A DNA stretch of 8,076 nt. Source: Bacillota bacterium (GTDB lineage Bacteria; Bacillota; Clostridia; Lachnospirales; Cellulosilyticaceae). The position numbers and the translations under genes are program-made. Positions 1-6,568 of this stretch are shown here, piece after piece. The notes under the pieces were generated by a model. The model saw only the letters and a program-made list of their open reading frames with translations, did no database searches and was not told the origin of the DNA. The stretch's first letter is position 1; each line of letters opens with the position of its first letter. The stretch is from positions 1 to 8,076 of the forward strand of contig JAEZKI010000358.1 in assembly GCA_023415525.1 (NCBI GenBank), given 5' to 3'.

Positions 1-42
1 ATATTATTATTCGGATTAATGTATGAAAATAAATTGATATGA
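1..42 (+). CDS. Possible 3' end of an upstream gene (partial)
   Basis: Reading from base 1 gives ILLFGLMYENKLI and then a TGA stop at 40-42, 14 bp before the next start codon. That spacing would suit an operon in which this gene precedes the GHKL ATPase. The fragment is too short to identify, and the other two forward frames are also open at the window edge for a few codons, so the frame choice rests only on its tight fit to the next ribosome binding site. No function is proposed. Confidence 0.25.
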   Translation: MLLFGLMYENKLI

Positions 43-56
43 GAGGATAGCAATAA

Positions 57-1952
57 ATGAGTAGTGGTTGGAGTTTTCCAGGGAATAATAATGGACAGAT
101 TAATGGTATTTCAGAAGCGGGAATAGAAACATTTAAAGGAGCTTTAATGGCCTCACTGACTAGGGAAATATGCCAGAACTCTTTAGACGCAGCACTTAAG
201 GAGGTAAAACATCCTGTAAGTGTTGAGTTTGATGTAGTTTCTTTTAATACAGAAGAAATACCAGGATATATGGAGTTAAGAGAAGCTATTGAGTCTTGTT
301 ATGATTTTTGGAATGAATTAAAGAATGAGAAAGCATGTAAGTTTTTTTCTAAAGCAATTCAATTAATTAGTCAAAAAGAAATAAAGATTTTAAGGATAAG
401 TGATTATGGAACAGAAGGATTGACTGGTTCAGATAAAGCATATAATACACCATGGCAGAACTTGGTCAAATCTAATGGAGTATCAAGTAAGGGAGCATCA
501 GCAGGAGGAAGCTTTGGAATTGGGAAATCTGCTCCTTTTGCCTGCTCAGGAATAAGAACGGTTTTTTATCGAACTTTGGACAAAAATGGCTTAAATGCAG
601 TACAAGGTATTGCACGATTGGTATCTTATAAGAAGTCTACAAGTGACGAGATAACAACGGGAATAGGTTATTACGGGAGAAGAGAAAAAAATACAAGTAT
701 TGAGAGTTTAGAGATTCTTGATAGAATAAGTAAACGTGAAGAGAGTGGAACGGACTTATTCGTATTTGGTTTTGAGCATGATACTAATTGGCAACAAGAA
801 ATGATTGTTGAACTACTGGAAGGGTTTATGTTAGCTTTCTTAAGGGAAAAGTTAGTAGTTAAGGTTGGAGACATAGAGATTAATAAGAAAACTTTATCCA
901 CTCTTATGGAGCAGTATAAGAATGAAGCTAATACAGCATATAGTTACTATCGAGTAATGGATTCAAGAAACGATACTAAGTTATTTAAACAAGAATTTGA
1001 GGAAATGGGGAATGTAAATTTAAGAGTACTGTTAGCAGAAGATTTAAATAGAAAAGTGCTTATTTCAAGAGAAAGTGGAATGAAATTATTTGATAAAGAT
1101 CGTATTTCTAGTACTATTCAATTTTCAGCAGTGTTAGATATGGAGGGAGAAGAACTTAATGGATTTTTTAGAAAGATGGAATCTCCACAACATAATGCAT
1201 GGGAACAGGATCGATATGAAGAGAACCCTACAAGAGCAAAAAAACTGAAAAGTAAGTTATATAAATGGATAAAAGACACTATTTTAGAAGTAGGAAAGTA
1301 TGGCGAAGGTGATGAAATGGATATAGTTGGTATAGGGGACTTGCTACCAGATTTCTTCGAATATAGCCAAGAGATAGGGGAACAAAAAGAAGAAACAATA
1401 AGTGATGTAACTAATGATTGGAATTTCAAAATAGCTAATGAGATAGAAAACATATATGAGCAAGAAAGTGTGAGTGGAGAGCAGCCTGGTGAAGAGGTAT
1501 TAATAGAGTATGGAGAAATAACAGAGGAAGGAACTGATTCTAAAGATATTCCAATTTGTGATACGAATAATAGTGCAGGTGGAACAGGTGCGCCGGCAGA
1601 GGCTCAGCTAGGAGAGGGAAATAGACCATTTGGTGTTATGAGAGAAATTAAAGTACAGAAGATGAGGCTCTTTATGTCAAATAAAGAAAGAGCAGAATAT
1701 GTTCTATCCTTTGAACTTAATAAAGAACTTAATAAGGGATATTTCGGAATACATATTGCAGGAGAACAAAGTAACATAAAAACGAATATTCAGTCCGCAG
1801 AGTGTGTGGGTGAAACTAGATTAGCACTAAAATGTCAGGAAGAGCGTATAGAGGTAAATCACTTGAAAAAAGGAGTACGTCATAAAATTGTATTTAGATT
1901 AAAAGAAGATGAAATCTATTCTTTGGAGGTAAAGTTATATGCGAGTGAATAA
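57..1952 (+). CDS. GHKL-type (MutL/MORC-like) ATPase of a putative defence operon
   Basis: The protein has 631 residues. The N-terminal half carries a GHKL ATP-binding fold. The N-box REICQNSLDA (residues 36-45) has E37 as the likely general base, N41 as the Mg ligand, and D44. Next come ISDYGTEGLTG (115-124, D116/G118/G121), a glycine-rich lid GGSFGIGKSAPFA (150-162), and a closing GTDLFVF (231-237) with T232. The middle part (about 320-400), including MESPQHNAWEQDR near 374-386, would be the S5-like transducer. A low-complexity Gly/Ala-rich linker near 500-525 leads to a beta-rich tail of about 100 residues. In the family, ATP binding drives dimer closure around DNA or partner proteins. The start is supported by AGAGGA at 42-47 and by the conserved-looking WSFPGNNNG beginning. 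It is the first complete gene of the operon and overlaps the next gene by 14 bp. The GHKL assignment is firm; the defence role is inferred from its helicase partner and neighbours. Confidence 0.85.
   Translation: MSSGWSFPGNNNGQINGISEAGIETFKGALMASLTREICQNSLDAALKEVKHPVSVEFDVVSFNTEEIPGYMELREAIESCYDFWNELKNEKACKFFSKAIQLISQKEIKILRISDYGTEGLTGSDKAYNTPWQNLVKSNGVSSKGASAGGSFGIGKSAPFACSGIRTVFYRTLDKNGLNAVQGIARLVSYKKSTSDEITTGIGYYGRREKNTSIESLEILDRISKREESGTDLFVFGFEHDTNWQQEMIVELLEGFMLAFLREKLVVKVGDIEINKKTLSTLMEQYKNEANTAYSYYRVMDSRNDTKLFKQEFEEMGNVNLRVLLAEDLNRKVLISRESGMKLFDKDRISSTIQFSAVLDMEGEELNGFFRKMESPQHNAWEQDRYEENPTRAKKLKSKLYKWIKDTILEVGKYGEGDEMDIVGIGDLLPDFFEYSQEIGEQKEETISDVTNDWNFKIANEIENIYEQESVSGEQPGEEVLIEYGEITEEGTDSKDIPICDTNNSAGGTGAPAEAQLGEGNRPFGVMREIKVQKMRLFMSNKERAEYVLSFELNKELNKGYFGIHIAGEQSNIKTNIQSAECVGETRLALKCQEERIEVNHLKKGVRHKIVFRLKEDEIYSLEVKLYASE
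1925..1930 (+). promoter_or_regulatory. Ribosome binding site inside the ATPase gene
   Basis: GGAGGT lies 8 bp before the ATG at 1939, within the coding end of the ATPase gene. It fixes the start of the 285-aa protein and supports overlapping translation of the two genes. Confidence 0.7.
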
Positions 1953-2796
1953 TAAGTTATTTCCATATCCAGTATTATGTTCAGGGATAGATAATTATAA
2001 AAATAATAAATTTGAGGTTGATTTAGAAGTTGAAAAAGAAATTAATAATATTAAATTTAAATGTAAAGTTACCATAGAAGATGATAAGTTAAAAGAATTA
2101 TTAGAAGAGGAAAAGGTTGAAATACTCTATCACATTGAGTGTTCTAAAACATTATATCGTGATATCTATTGTACAAAACAGTTAATAGGAGAAATATTTA
2201 TTGAGGAAAAGAAACTTAATGGGAAAGTTGATATATGCTGTTTCATTGTAGCAAAGCAGAACTTAGAAGCGTATAGCAACGAAAATTTTAATGAAGACTA
2301 TGATGGAGCATCTTTTGAAATATTAAAAGGACAGATTTTAGGTTTTTATAATATACCACGAATAGAATTTATTAAAAATGTCGAGGAATTATCACAGATT
2401 TCCTCAATTTTTTCAGTACTAAAGAAGCAAGAATTCATAGATGGAATGGCCATAGAACTAAACGGCGATAAAATCAAAGTATGGTTAGGTGAGAATGAAT
2501 TTGAGCAATATAGGATCTTTGCAAAAACGCACCAGGCTTTAATACATCAAATGCTAGTATTTCCAGCACTTATGTATGCACTAGATATGATTATGAAAGA
2601 TGGGGAAGAAGAATACGAGGAGTATCGTTGGTTTAAGGCAATAGATCGTATATTAGTTTCATCTAAAATGAACTTAACAAAGGAAAGTATTGAGCAAAAT
2701 ACGTCTTATAAATTAGCACAAAAGCTATTAAATATCGCTATACATAGGGCATTTAAAGAATTAAATGAAGTAAGAGATAAGGAGGGTAAAGAGTGA
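1939..2796 (+). CDS. Unrecognised 285-aa operon protein
   Basis: I do not recognise this family. The start ATG lies inside the end of the ATPase gene (14-bp overlap) and is backed by GGAGGT at 1925-1930, so coupling to the ATPase is likely. The protein opens with LFPYPVLCSGIDNY and then looks beta-rich and highly charged up to about residue 130. It continues as a mixed region and ends in a mostly helical C-terminal half containing FAKTHQALIHQMLVFPALMYALDMI (about 197-221). It has no signal peptide, no convincing membrane span, no P-loop and no methylase motif, and I could not place a nuclease catalytic triad. It ends in a 4-bp overlap with the next gene. It is most likely a structural or specificity subunit working with the ATPase, but that rests only on gene order. 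Confidence 0.8.
   Translation: MRVNNKLFPYPVLCSGIDNYKNNKFEVDLEVEKEINNIKFKCKVTIEDDKLKELLEEEKVEILYHIECSKTLYRDIYCTKQLIGEIFIEEKKLNGKVDICCFIVAKQNLEAYSNENFNEDYDGASFEILKGQILGFYNIPRIEFIKNVEELSQISSIFSVLKKQEFIDGMAIELNGDKIKVWLGENEFEQYRIFAKTHQALIHQMLVFPALMYALDMIMKDGEEEYEEYRWFKAIDRILVSSKMNLTKESIEQNTSYKLAQKLLNIAIHRAFKELNEVRDKEGKE
2779..2786 (+). promoter_or_regulatory. Strong ribosome binding site deciding a GTG start
   Basis: AAGGAGGG is a near-perfect Shine-Dalgarno sequence 6 bp before the GTG at 2793. It lies in the last codons of the upstream gene and identifies GTG rather than a downstream ATG as the start. Confidence 0.75.
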
Positions 2797-3584
2797 AATT
2801 ATATTTCTTAAAGAAGGATGCACTAGATCAACTAAAAGGGAATATAGGATCTAATATTAATTATTATCATGAAAAGAGTAATAATTGGATATATGAGCAA
2901 TTTCGAGGTGAAAACCCATTTGGAGAATTCAAAATAGAGGTTGAAGAAATTAATCTAAGGACGGATTTTGAATCAGCTAGCCAAATGGATTTATATAATA
3001 GTAAGCAGTTACATTCTAAACTTAGGTTTTTATCTGAAAATCAGGCGGCTGATGAGCGATTTTGGGCAGGATTAACACACAGTACATTTTTTGAATTTGT
3101 TCAGCAGCGCTGGGGAAATGAAAATATGCACAAGGCGAATTATATAATGTCTAGATATTTTTATAGTGGAGGTCAGTCGCGAGGCATTGTTAGAAATACA
3201 TTATCAAAATTGTGGTGGATAGGTCATTTTACATATGATTCAAGAAGAGAGAACCCATATGAGTTAACAGAGGTATTAGGAAATAATGATATGGCTACGA
3301 GAGTAAATGATATATTTACAAGTAATTTTAGTAGAAATCCTAAATTAGTACATGCGTTCTTAGGTGCTGTAAAAGAGTATGAAGATAATGGAATTAAGAT
3401 AGGTGGATATACATATAGGAAAGCTGTTCAATATATGAATGCCTATGGAGGTATTACGGTAGTTGATTATTTGGAAGCGGAAGAAATGAAGAAAGTTATA
3501 ATAAAACGTATTGAAAAAATCCTAAAAGATCCTTCAAATAAGGATGCTTTAGCTAAACAATATGCATTCAATCATAGTAGTTAA
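2793..3584 (+). CDS. DUF6339-like protein of unknown function
   Basis: The protein has 263 residues and starts with GTG. The start overlaps the preceding stop as GTGA and is preceded by AAGGAGGG, so the choice is well supported. The sequence resembles, from memory and with moderate certainty, the uncharacterised DUF6339 group. Visible blocks are AADERFWAGLTHSTFFEFVQQRW (residues 85-107, split by HST), GGQSRGIVRNTLSKLWWIGHFTYD (126-149), and NPYELTEVLG followed by SNFSRNP (154-183). It is rich in Trp, Phe and Tyr, predicted mostly helical, and soluble. No catalytic motif stands out; the Arg/Asp/Glu/His residues in the first two blocks are candidates for an active or binding site. It sits between the unrecognised protein and the helicase, so it is probably part of the same complex or pathway. 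Confidence 0.8.
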   Translation: MKLYFLKKDALDQLKGNIGSNINYYHEKSNNWIYEQFRGENPFGEFKIEVEEINLRTDFESASQMDLYNSKQLHSKLRFLSENQAADERFWAGLTHSTFFEFVQQRWGNENMHKANYIMSRYFYSGGQSRGIVRNTLSKLWWIGHFTYDSRRENPYELTEVLGNNDMATRVNDIFTSNFSRNPKLVHAFLGAVKEYEDNGIKIGGYTYRKAVQYMNAYGGITVVDYLEAEEMKKVIIKRIEKILKDPSNKDALAKQYAFNHSS

Positions 3585-3628
3585 TAAACTATAAAGTAAG
3601 CAATGTAAACAAAGATAGGAGAGATATA

Positions 3629-5371
3629 ATGAGATGCAATTTATTAGAAGAAGAGGTTGATCAAATTGTAGACTTACTTGTTAACAAATATGAATTATCT
3701 ACATATATGATAAATAAGTTGTATGGAAATAGTGAAAAAGATGCTACTTATGAGGTTTTAAATAATGTACAGGACATATTGCAAGGTAGAGAGGGAATAT
3801 GTAGATTATTAGTACTTAGAGAAGGTATTAATTTATTTACAGGTGGCTCAGAAGAAAAGAGAGAACTTCGAAAAAAGATACTTGATCAACTACCAGATGA
3901 GATAATCACAAATTTATATAGTAAATATGAGGATAAGACAAGAAAAATATCAACGGTTGGATATATGAAGTCGGCCTTAGTAAAAAGAAAATGGCACTCA
4001 GGTAAAAGATGGGCAGTAGATTTTATAGCGGCATCGGGCTTCCCTAAAATACTTGCAGGAATAAGTAATACAAGAGATCAACTTAAATCAGCTATTGAGA
4101 TTATAGAACCTAAAAAAACTATACCAGTATTAGTGCCATACCAAGAACATATTAAAAAACAAATCGTTCAAATATTAGCCCAACAGGGTGGAAAAACAAG
4201 ATGTATGATTTCTTTACCTACAGGTGGTGGAAAAACTAGAGTTGCTGTAGAGGCTTTTTTAGATTGGATGGAACCAAGATTTGAAGAAAGAAAATATATG
4301 TTATGGATAGCACAAAGTGAAGAGCTCTGTGAGCAATGTATTTCATGTATAGAACAGATGTGGAAAAGCCGAGAATTTATTCTGCCATTAAAGATTTATA
4401 GATTATTTTCAAAATATGATTTTTCGCTTGATGAACTAGAAGGTGGAGTGGTTATTGCAAGTATTAATAAAATTTATAATAAGATTAAAGTAGAGAATGA
4501 GGTGGTAGATGAAATTTTGACTAATACAGGGGCTATGATTATCGATGAAGCACATCGTGCATCTACCGCAATGTATGATGCACTTTTTGAAAGAGCATCT
4601 ATGTTAACTAATAATCAATTGTTTTCTGTATGTGGTTTATCTGCAACTCCAGGAAGAAACACTATTATTTCAGATAATGAGGTTGATAAGCTAGTAAATC
4701 GCTTTCAGATGAATTTGATTACCCCAGAGTTTAATAATGATGAAAAATATAAAGATAATCCACTTGCTTATTTTAAGGAACAAAAATACTTAGCAAAAGT
4801 GAATCATATTATTTTCAAGTCTGGTAGGGAATATAAATTGACTGAAGCAGAAGTTAATGAACTTAATAATAAAGGGGAATATGCACCATCATTTCTTAAG
4901 AAGCTAGCAAATGATATGCATAGAAATACAAAAATTATTAATAGGTTACGAGAAATCAAAAGTAATACCCCTACACTTGTATATGCATGCACAGTTGAGC
5001 ATGCTAGGTTTTTAGCTACAATATTGAATGCTTTAGGTAGAAGAGCAGCTTTTATTGATTCAAGCACAAATAAAATGGAGCGTAGAATTATTATTAAGCA
5101 ATTTACAGAAGGAAGTATAGAGTTTCTACTTAATTATGGGGTGCTTACTACTGGGTTTGATGCCCCTAAAACAAGAATGATTGTAATTTGTAGACCAATT
5201 AATAGTAATATTCTATATGAACAGATTGTAGGAAGAGGAATTAGAGGAGTACGTTTTGGAGGTACAGAAGAATGTGATGTAATAGATTTCTCTGATAATA
5301 TATTAAATCTTGGGCGTCAACAAGCATTTATGAGATTTAAAGAATATTGGGATCAAGAAGCAGATGAGTAA
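3629..5371 (+). CDS. SF2 DEAD/DEAH-box helicase
   Basis: The protein has 580 residues and all the main SF2 motifs in order: a Q-like element VPYQEHI (169-175), Walker A PTGGGKT (197-203), motif Ia WIAQSEELCEQC (226-237), Walker B DEAH (306-309), SAT (338-340), motif IV TLVYACTVEHA (449-459), motif V LTTGFDAPKT (506-515), and QIVGRGIRG (532-540) with the arginine fingers R536 and R539. This is the layout of the UvrB/type I and III restriction helicases that translocate on duplex DNA using ATP. The first 165 residues are outside the helicase core and hold a basic stretch (KSALVKRKWHSGKRW, 114-128) that could bind DNA or a partner. There is no nuclease domain; the C-terminus stops soon after the second RecA lobe. 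The start has AGGAGAG at 3617-3623. The gene follows the DUF6339-like gene by 44 bp and is probably co-transcribed as the motor of the system. Confidence 0.92.
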   Translation: MRCNLLEEEVDQIVDLLVNKYELSTYMINKLYGNSEKDATYEVLNNVQDILQGREGICRLLVLREGINLFTGGSEEKRELRKKILDQLPDEIITNLYSKYEDKTRKISTVGYMKSALVKRKWHSGKRWAVDFIAASGFPKILAGISNTRDQLKSAIEIIEPKKTIPVLVPYQEHIKKQIVQILAQQGGKTRCMISLPTGGGKTRVAVEAFLDWMEPRFEERKYMLWIAQSEELCEQCISCIEQMWKSREFILPLKIYRLFSKYDFSLDELEGGVVIASINKIYNKIKVENEVVDEILTNTGAMIIDEAHRASTAMYDALFERASMLTNNQLFSVCGLSATPGRNTIISDNEVDKLVNRFQMNLITPEFNNDEKYKDNPLAYFKEQKYLAKVNHIIFKSGREYKLTEAEVNELNNKGEYAPSFLKKLANDMHRNTKIINRLREIKSNTPTLVYACTVEHARFLATILNALGRRAAFIDSSTNKMERRIIIKQFTEGSIEFLLNYGVLTTGFDAPKTRMIVICRPINSNILYEQIVGRGIRGVRFGGTEECDVIDFSDNILNLGRQQAFMRFKEYWDQEADE

Positions 5372-5380
5372 AATTAGAAT

Positions 5381-5400
5381 GTAAACGTAAAATAATCCCT
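5381..5400 (+). repeat. Left terminal inverted repeat of the IS66 remnant
   Basis: It begins GTAAACGTAAAAT and pairs with the right end at 5847-5865. It marks the exact left boundary of the element. Confidence 0.75.
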
Positions 5401-5433
5401 CACCTTATCATTCAATCACCCTCATGCATAATA

Positions 5434-5460
5434 CCTCTATACACTACGGATGTATGGAGG
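5434..5460 (+). terminator. Hairpin, possible terminator in the IS left part
   Basis: CCTCTATACA (5434-5443) pairs with TGTATGGAGG (5451-5460) in a 10-bp stem with one G-T pair around a 7-base loop. Only a weak T-run follows (CATATTTTA). It could end transcription of the upstream helicase operon or shield the element from outside transcription. The poor T-tract keeps confidence modest. Confidence 0.4.
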
Positions 5461-5463
5461 CAT

Positions 5464-5815
5464 ATTTTAGGAAAGGCTGTTTATTATAGCAAAAATCAAT
5501 GAAGTATCTTCAAAACTATCTGATTGATGGCAGATGTGAAAGTTCTAATAATCGAGCGGAATGCAGTATAAAACCATTTGTTATAGTTCACAAGAACTTT
5601 CTTTCCACTAATACTCAGTATGGTGCTAAGCCAAGTGCTATTACATACAGTACTTTAGAACAGCAAAAGCTAATCATCTTAATCCGTTTGCTTATCTAAA
5701 ATTTATTTTTGAGGCATTACCAAATGTCAACTTTAAAGAAAATCGTAGTCTTTTAAAAAATTATCTACCTTGGGCAAATTTACCCCAAGAGTGCTATAGT
5801 AAGAAAACTAAGTAA
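5464..5815 (+). pseudogene. IS66 transposase C-terminal fragment, two frameshifts
   Basis: Only about the last 115 residues of an IS66 TnpC-type transposase (normally around 500 residues) remain, spread over three frames. Frame one gives ILGKAVYYSKNQ up to the TGA at 5500-5502. Frame two gives KYLQNYLIDGRCESSNNRAE, then IKPFVIVHKNFLSTN and GAKPSAITYS. Frame three, from about 5672, gives NHLNPFAYLKFIFEALPN, then LPWANLPQEC, ending at TAA 5813-5815. NNRAE, IKPF, and the GAK-SA-IYS and LNPF-YL-LPN blocks are typical of this family; the aspartate/glutamate catalytic core mostly lies upstream and is missing. Each frame change is consistent with loss of one base; the first probably turned CAATGG (Gln-Trp) into CAATG. 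The ATG at 5499 starts an open 66-codon stretch but is an artefact of the first frameshift, not a gene start. Confidence 0.9.
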
Positions 5816-5822
5816 AAAAATC

Positions 5823-5857
5823 ATATCCCTATGACTCCTTAAGTCTAGGGATATTTT
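5823..5857 (+). terminator. Rho-independent terminator-like hairpin in the IS right end
   Basis: ATATCCCTA (5823-5831) pairs with TAGGGATAT (5846-5854). After a bulged T the stem continues with GAC/GTC around the loop TCCTTAA. TTT follows at 5855-5857, and an A-run precedes it (5814-5820), so the hairpin could work in both directions. It separates transposase and upstream transcription from the restriction-modification genes. Confidence 0.6.
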
Positions 5858-5865
5858 ACACTTAC
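5847..5865 (-). repeat. Right terminal inverted repeat of the IS66 remnant
   Basis: Read on the minus strand it begins GTAAGTGTAAAAT, matching the left repeat. It overlaps the right arm of the terminator-like hairpin at 5823-5857. Confidence 0.75.
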
Positions 5866-5881
5866 GATAATATGATATAAT
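5855..5881 (+). promoter_or_regulatory. Possible promoter for the restriction gene, spanning the IS edge
   Basis: TTTACA at 5855-5860 (5 of 6 to TTGACA) lies in the IS right end. A perfect TATAAT at 5876-5881 lies just outside it. The spacer is 15 bp, shorter than the usual 17, and the DNA is very AT-rich, so the -10 box is more credible than the -35 box. Transcription would start about 40 bp before the ATG at 5931. Confidence 0.4.
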
Positions 5882-5930
5882 ATAGAGATATATGGAGAGG
5901 CAAAAATATATTTAGATAAGAGGTAGTATC

Positions 5931-6458
5931 ATGGTAAGACAACCTAATATATATGGTGGAGGAGCAAAAACGAACATAAATGGACTTCACTTTGAACAGA
6001 CAACATCTTTAAATGAATTATTAGAGAAAAACGGGTTTAAGGTAGTTGATTTTGAAGTAAAAAAAGGTGAGAGAGTAGTAGCTATGTCTGTACCAAAGAA
6101 AAATATATATACCAAATTTTTAGAACCAAGAGGCATAATCTATAGTGACTACAATTCTAAAGGGTGGCAACCGGATGAAGCGCTTATTAACTTATTAAAT
6201 AACACAGCATATATTATAGAAAAGAAATTTCAAAATTGTTCAGGCTCAGTAGATGAGAAATTGCCTAATTGCCATTTTAAAAAGTTAGAATATGAAAAAT
6301 TATTTACACCCATAAAGTTTAGAGTAGAATTTGTATACATATTAAGTGATTGGTTTATGAACCAGCAGTATAGAGATACACTTGCCTATATTGAGAAAAT
6401 GGGATGCTATTATTACTTTAATACATTACCAATTGATTTTTTAGGACTTGATATATAG
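5931..6458 (+). CDS. Putative type II restriction endonuclease, PD-(D/E)XK fold
   Basis: The protein has 175 residues. It begins with GGGAKTNINGLHFEQTTSL (9-27), an N-terminal style seen in small restriction nucleases. It then has PD at 81-82 followed after 14 residues by E97-K98-K99 in YIIEKKFQ. D82, E97 and K99, with Q101, form a plausible PD-(D/E)XK metal-binding site, expected to cut double-stranded DNA with Mg. GSVDEKLPNC follows (105-114). The gene precedes two adenine methyltransferase genes on the same strand, which is the strongest support for the role. AGAGGT at 5919-5924 supports the ATG. The length is complete for a small enzyme but much shorter than the roughly 280-residue DpnII/MboI nucleases usually paired with these methylases, and I see no likeness to them. 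The recognition site cannot be read from sequence. Confidence 0.7.
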   Translation: MVRQPNIYGGGAKTNINGLHFEQTTSLNELLEKNGFKVVDFEVKKGERVVAMSVPKKNIYTKFLEPRGIIYSDYNSKGWQPDEALINLLNNTAYIIEKKFQNCSGSVDEKLPNCHFKKLEYEKLFTPIKFRVEFVYILSDWFMNQQYRDTLAYIEKMGCYYYFNTLPIDFLGLDI

Positions 6459-6500
6459 TAGGATAAATAAGAAACGGCATAAAAGCATTGTAAAATAGGC

Positions 6501-6546
6501 TATAATAGTGTAATATGCTATATCTATATATCATTATAGACTATTA
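6501..6546 (+). promoter_or_regulatory. Possible promoter box and inverted repeat before the methylase genes
   Basis: In the 110-bp gap after the nuclease gene, TATAAT (6501-6506) could be a -10 box for separate methylase expression, but no good -35 is seen at the right distance. TAATAGT (6503-6509) and ACTATTA (6540-6546) form inverted arms with a further TAAT/ATTA pair inside, so an RNA hairpin or operator is possible. Such matches arise easily in AT-rich DNA. Confidence 0.3.
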
Positions 6547-6568
6547 AGTAGAAGATAAAGGTGTAAAA

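Larger units (their letters stand above)
5381..5865 (+). mobile_element. Internally deleted IS66-family element, 485 bp
   Basis: Both ends match as inverted repeats. 5381-5400 reads GTAAACGTAAAATAATCCCT. The reverse complement of 5847-5865 reads GTAAGTGTAAAATATCCCT, which differs at two positions and one gap. IS66-family ends commonly begin GTAA. Between the ends lie a short noncoding left part, a hairpin, and only the C-terminal end of an IS66 transposase with frameshifts. A full IS66 element is usually above 2 kb, so most of the interior is gone. The 8-bp flanks (5373-5380 and 5866-5873) agree at only 4 of 8 positions, so no intact target duplication remains. The element sits 9 bp after the helicase stop codon and 65 bp before the restriction gene. 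It cannot move on its own. Confidence 0.8.

Noticed and set aside
671..1453. Minus-strand open frames within the ATPase gene (671-901 and 1118-1453)
   Set aside because: They lie wholly opposite a well-supported gene, are Ser/Leu/Ile-rich as expected from antisense of AT-rich coding DNA, and resemble nothing known.
3595..3609. GTAAGCAATGTAAAC as a further IS66 end before the helicase
   Set aside because: Only the first few bases agree with the repeats at 5381 and 5865; there is no partner end or transposase sequence, and it lies in a normal 44-bp intergenic gap.
4804..5067. Minus-strand open frame within the helicase gene
   Set aside because: It is antisense to helicase motif IV and its surroundings; no ribosome binding site or recognisable domain.
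5499..5699. A 66-codon open frame beginning with ATG as a small gene
   Set aside because: It is the middle segment of the broken IS66 transposase; homologous residues continue on both sides in other frames, and no ribosome binding site precedes it.
5373..5873. 8-bp target site duplication around the IS remnant
   Set aside because: ATTAGAAT on the left and GATAATAT on the right agree at only 4 of 8 positions, which AT-rich DNA gives by chance.
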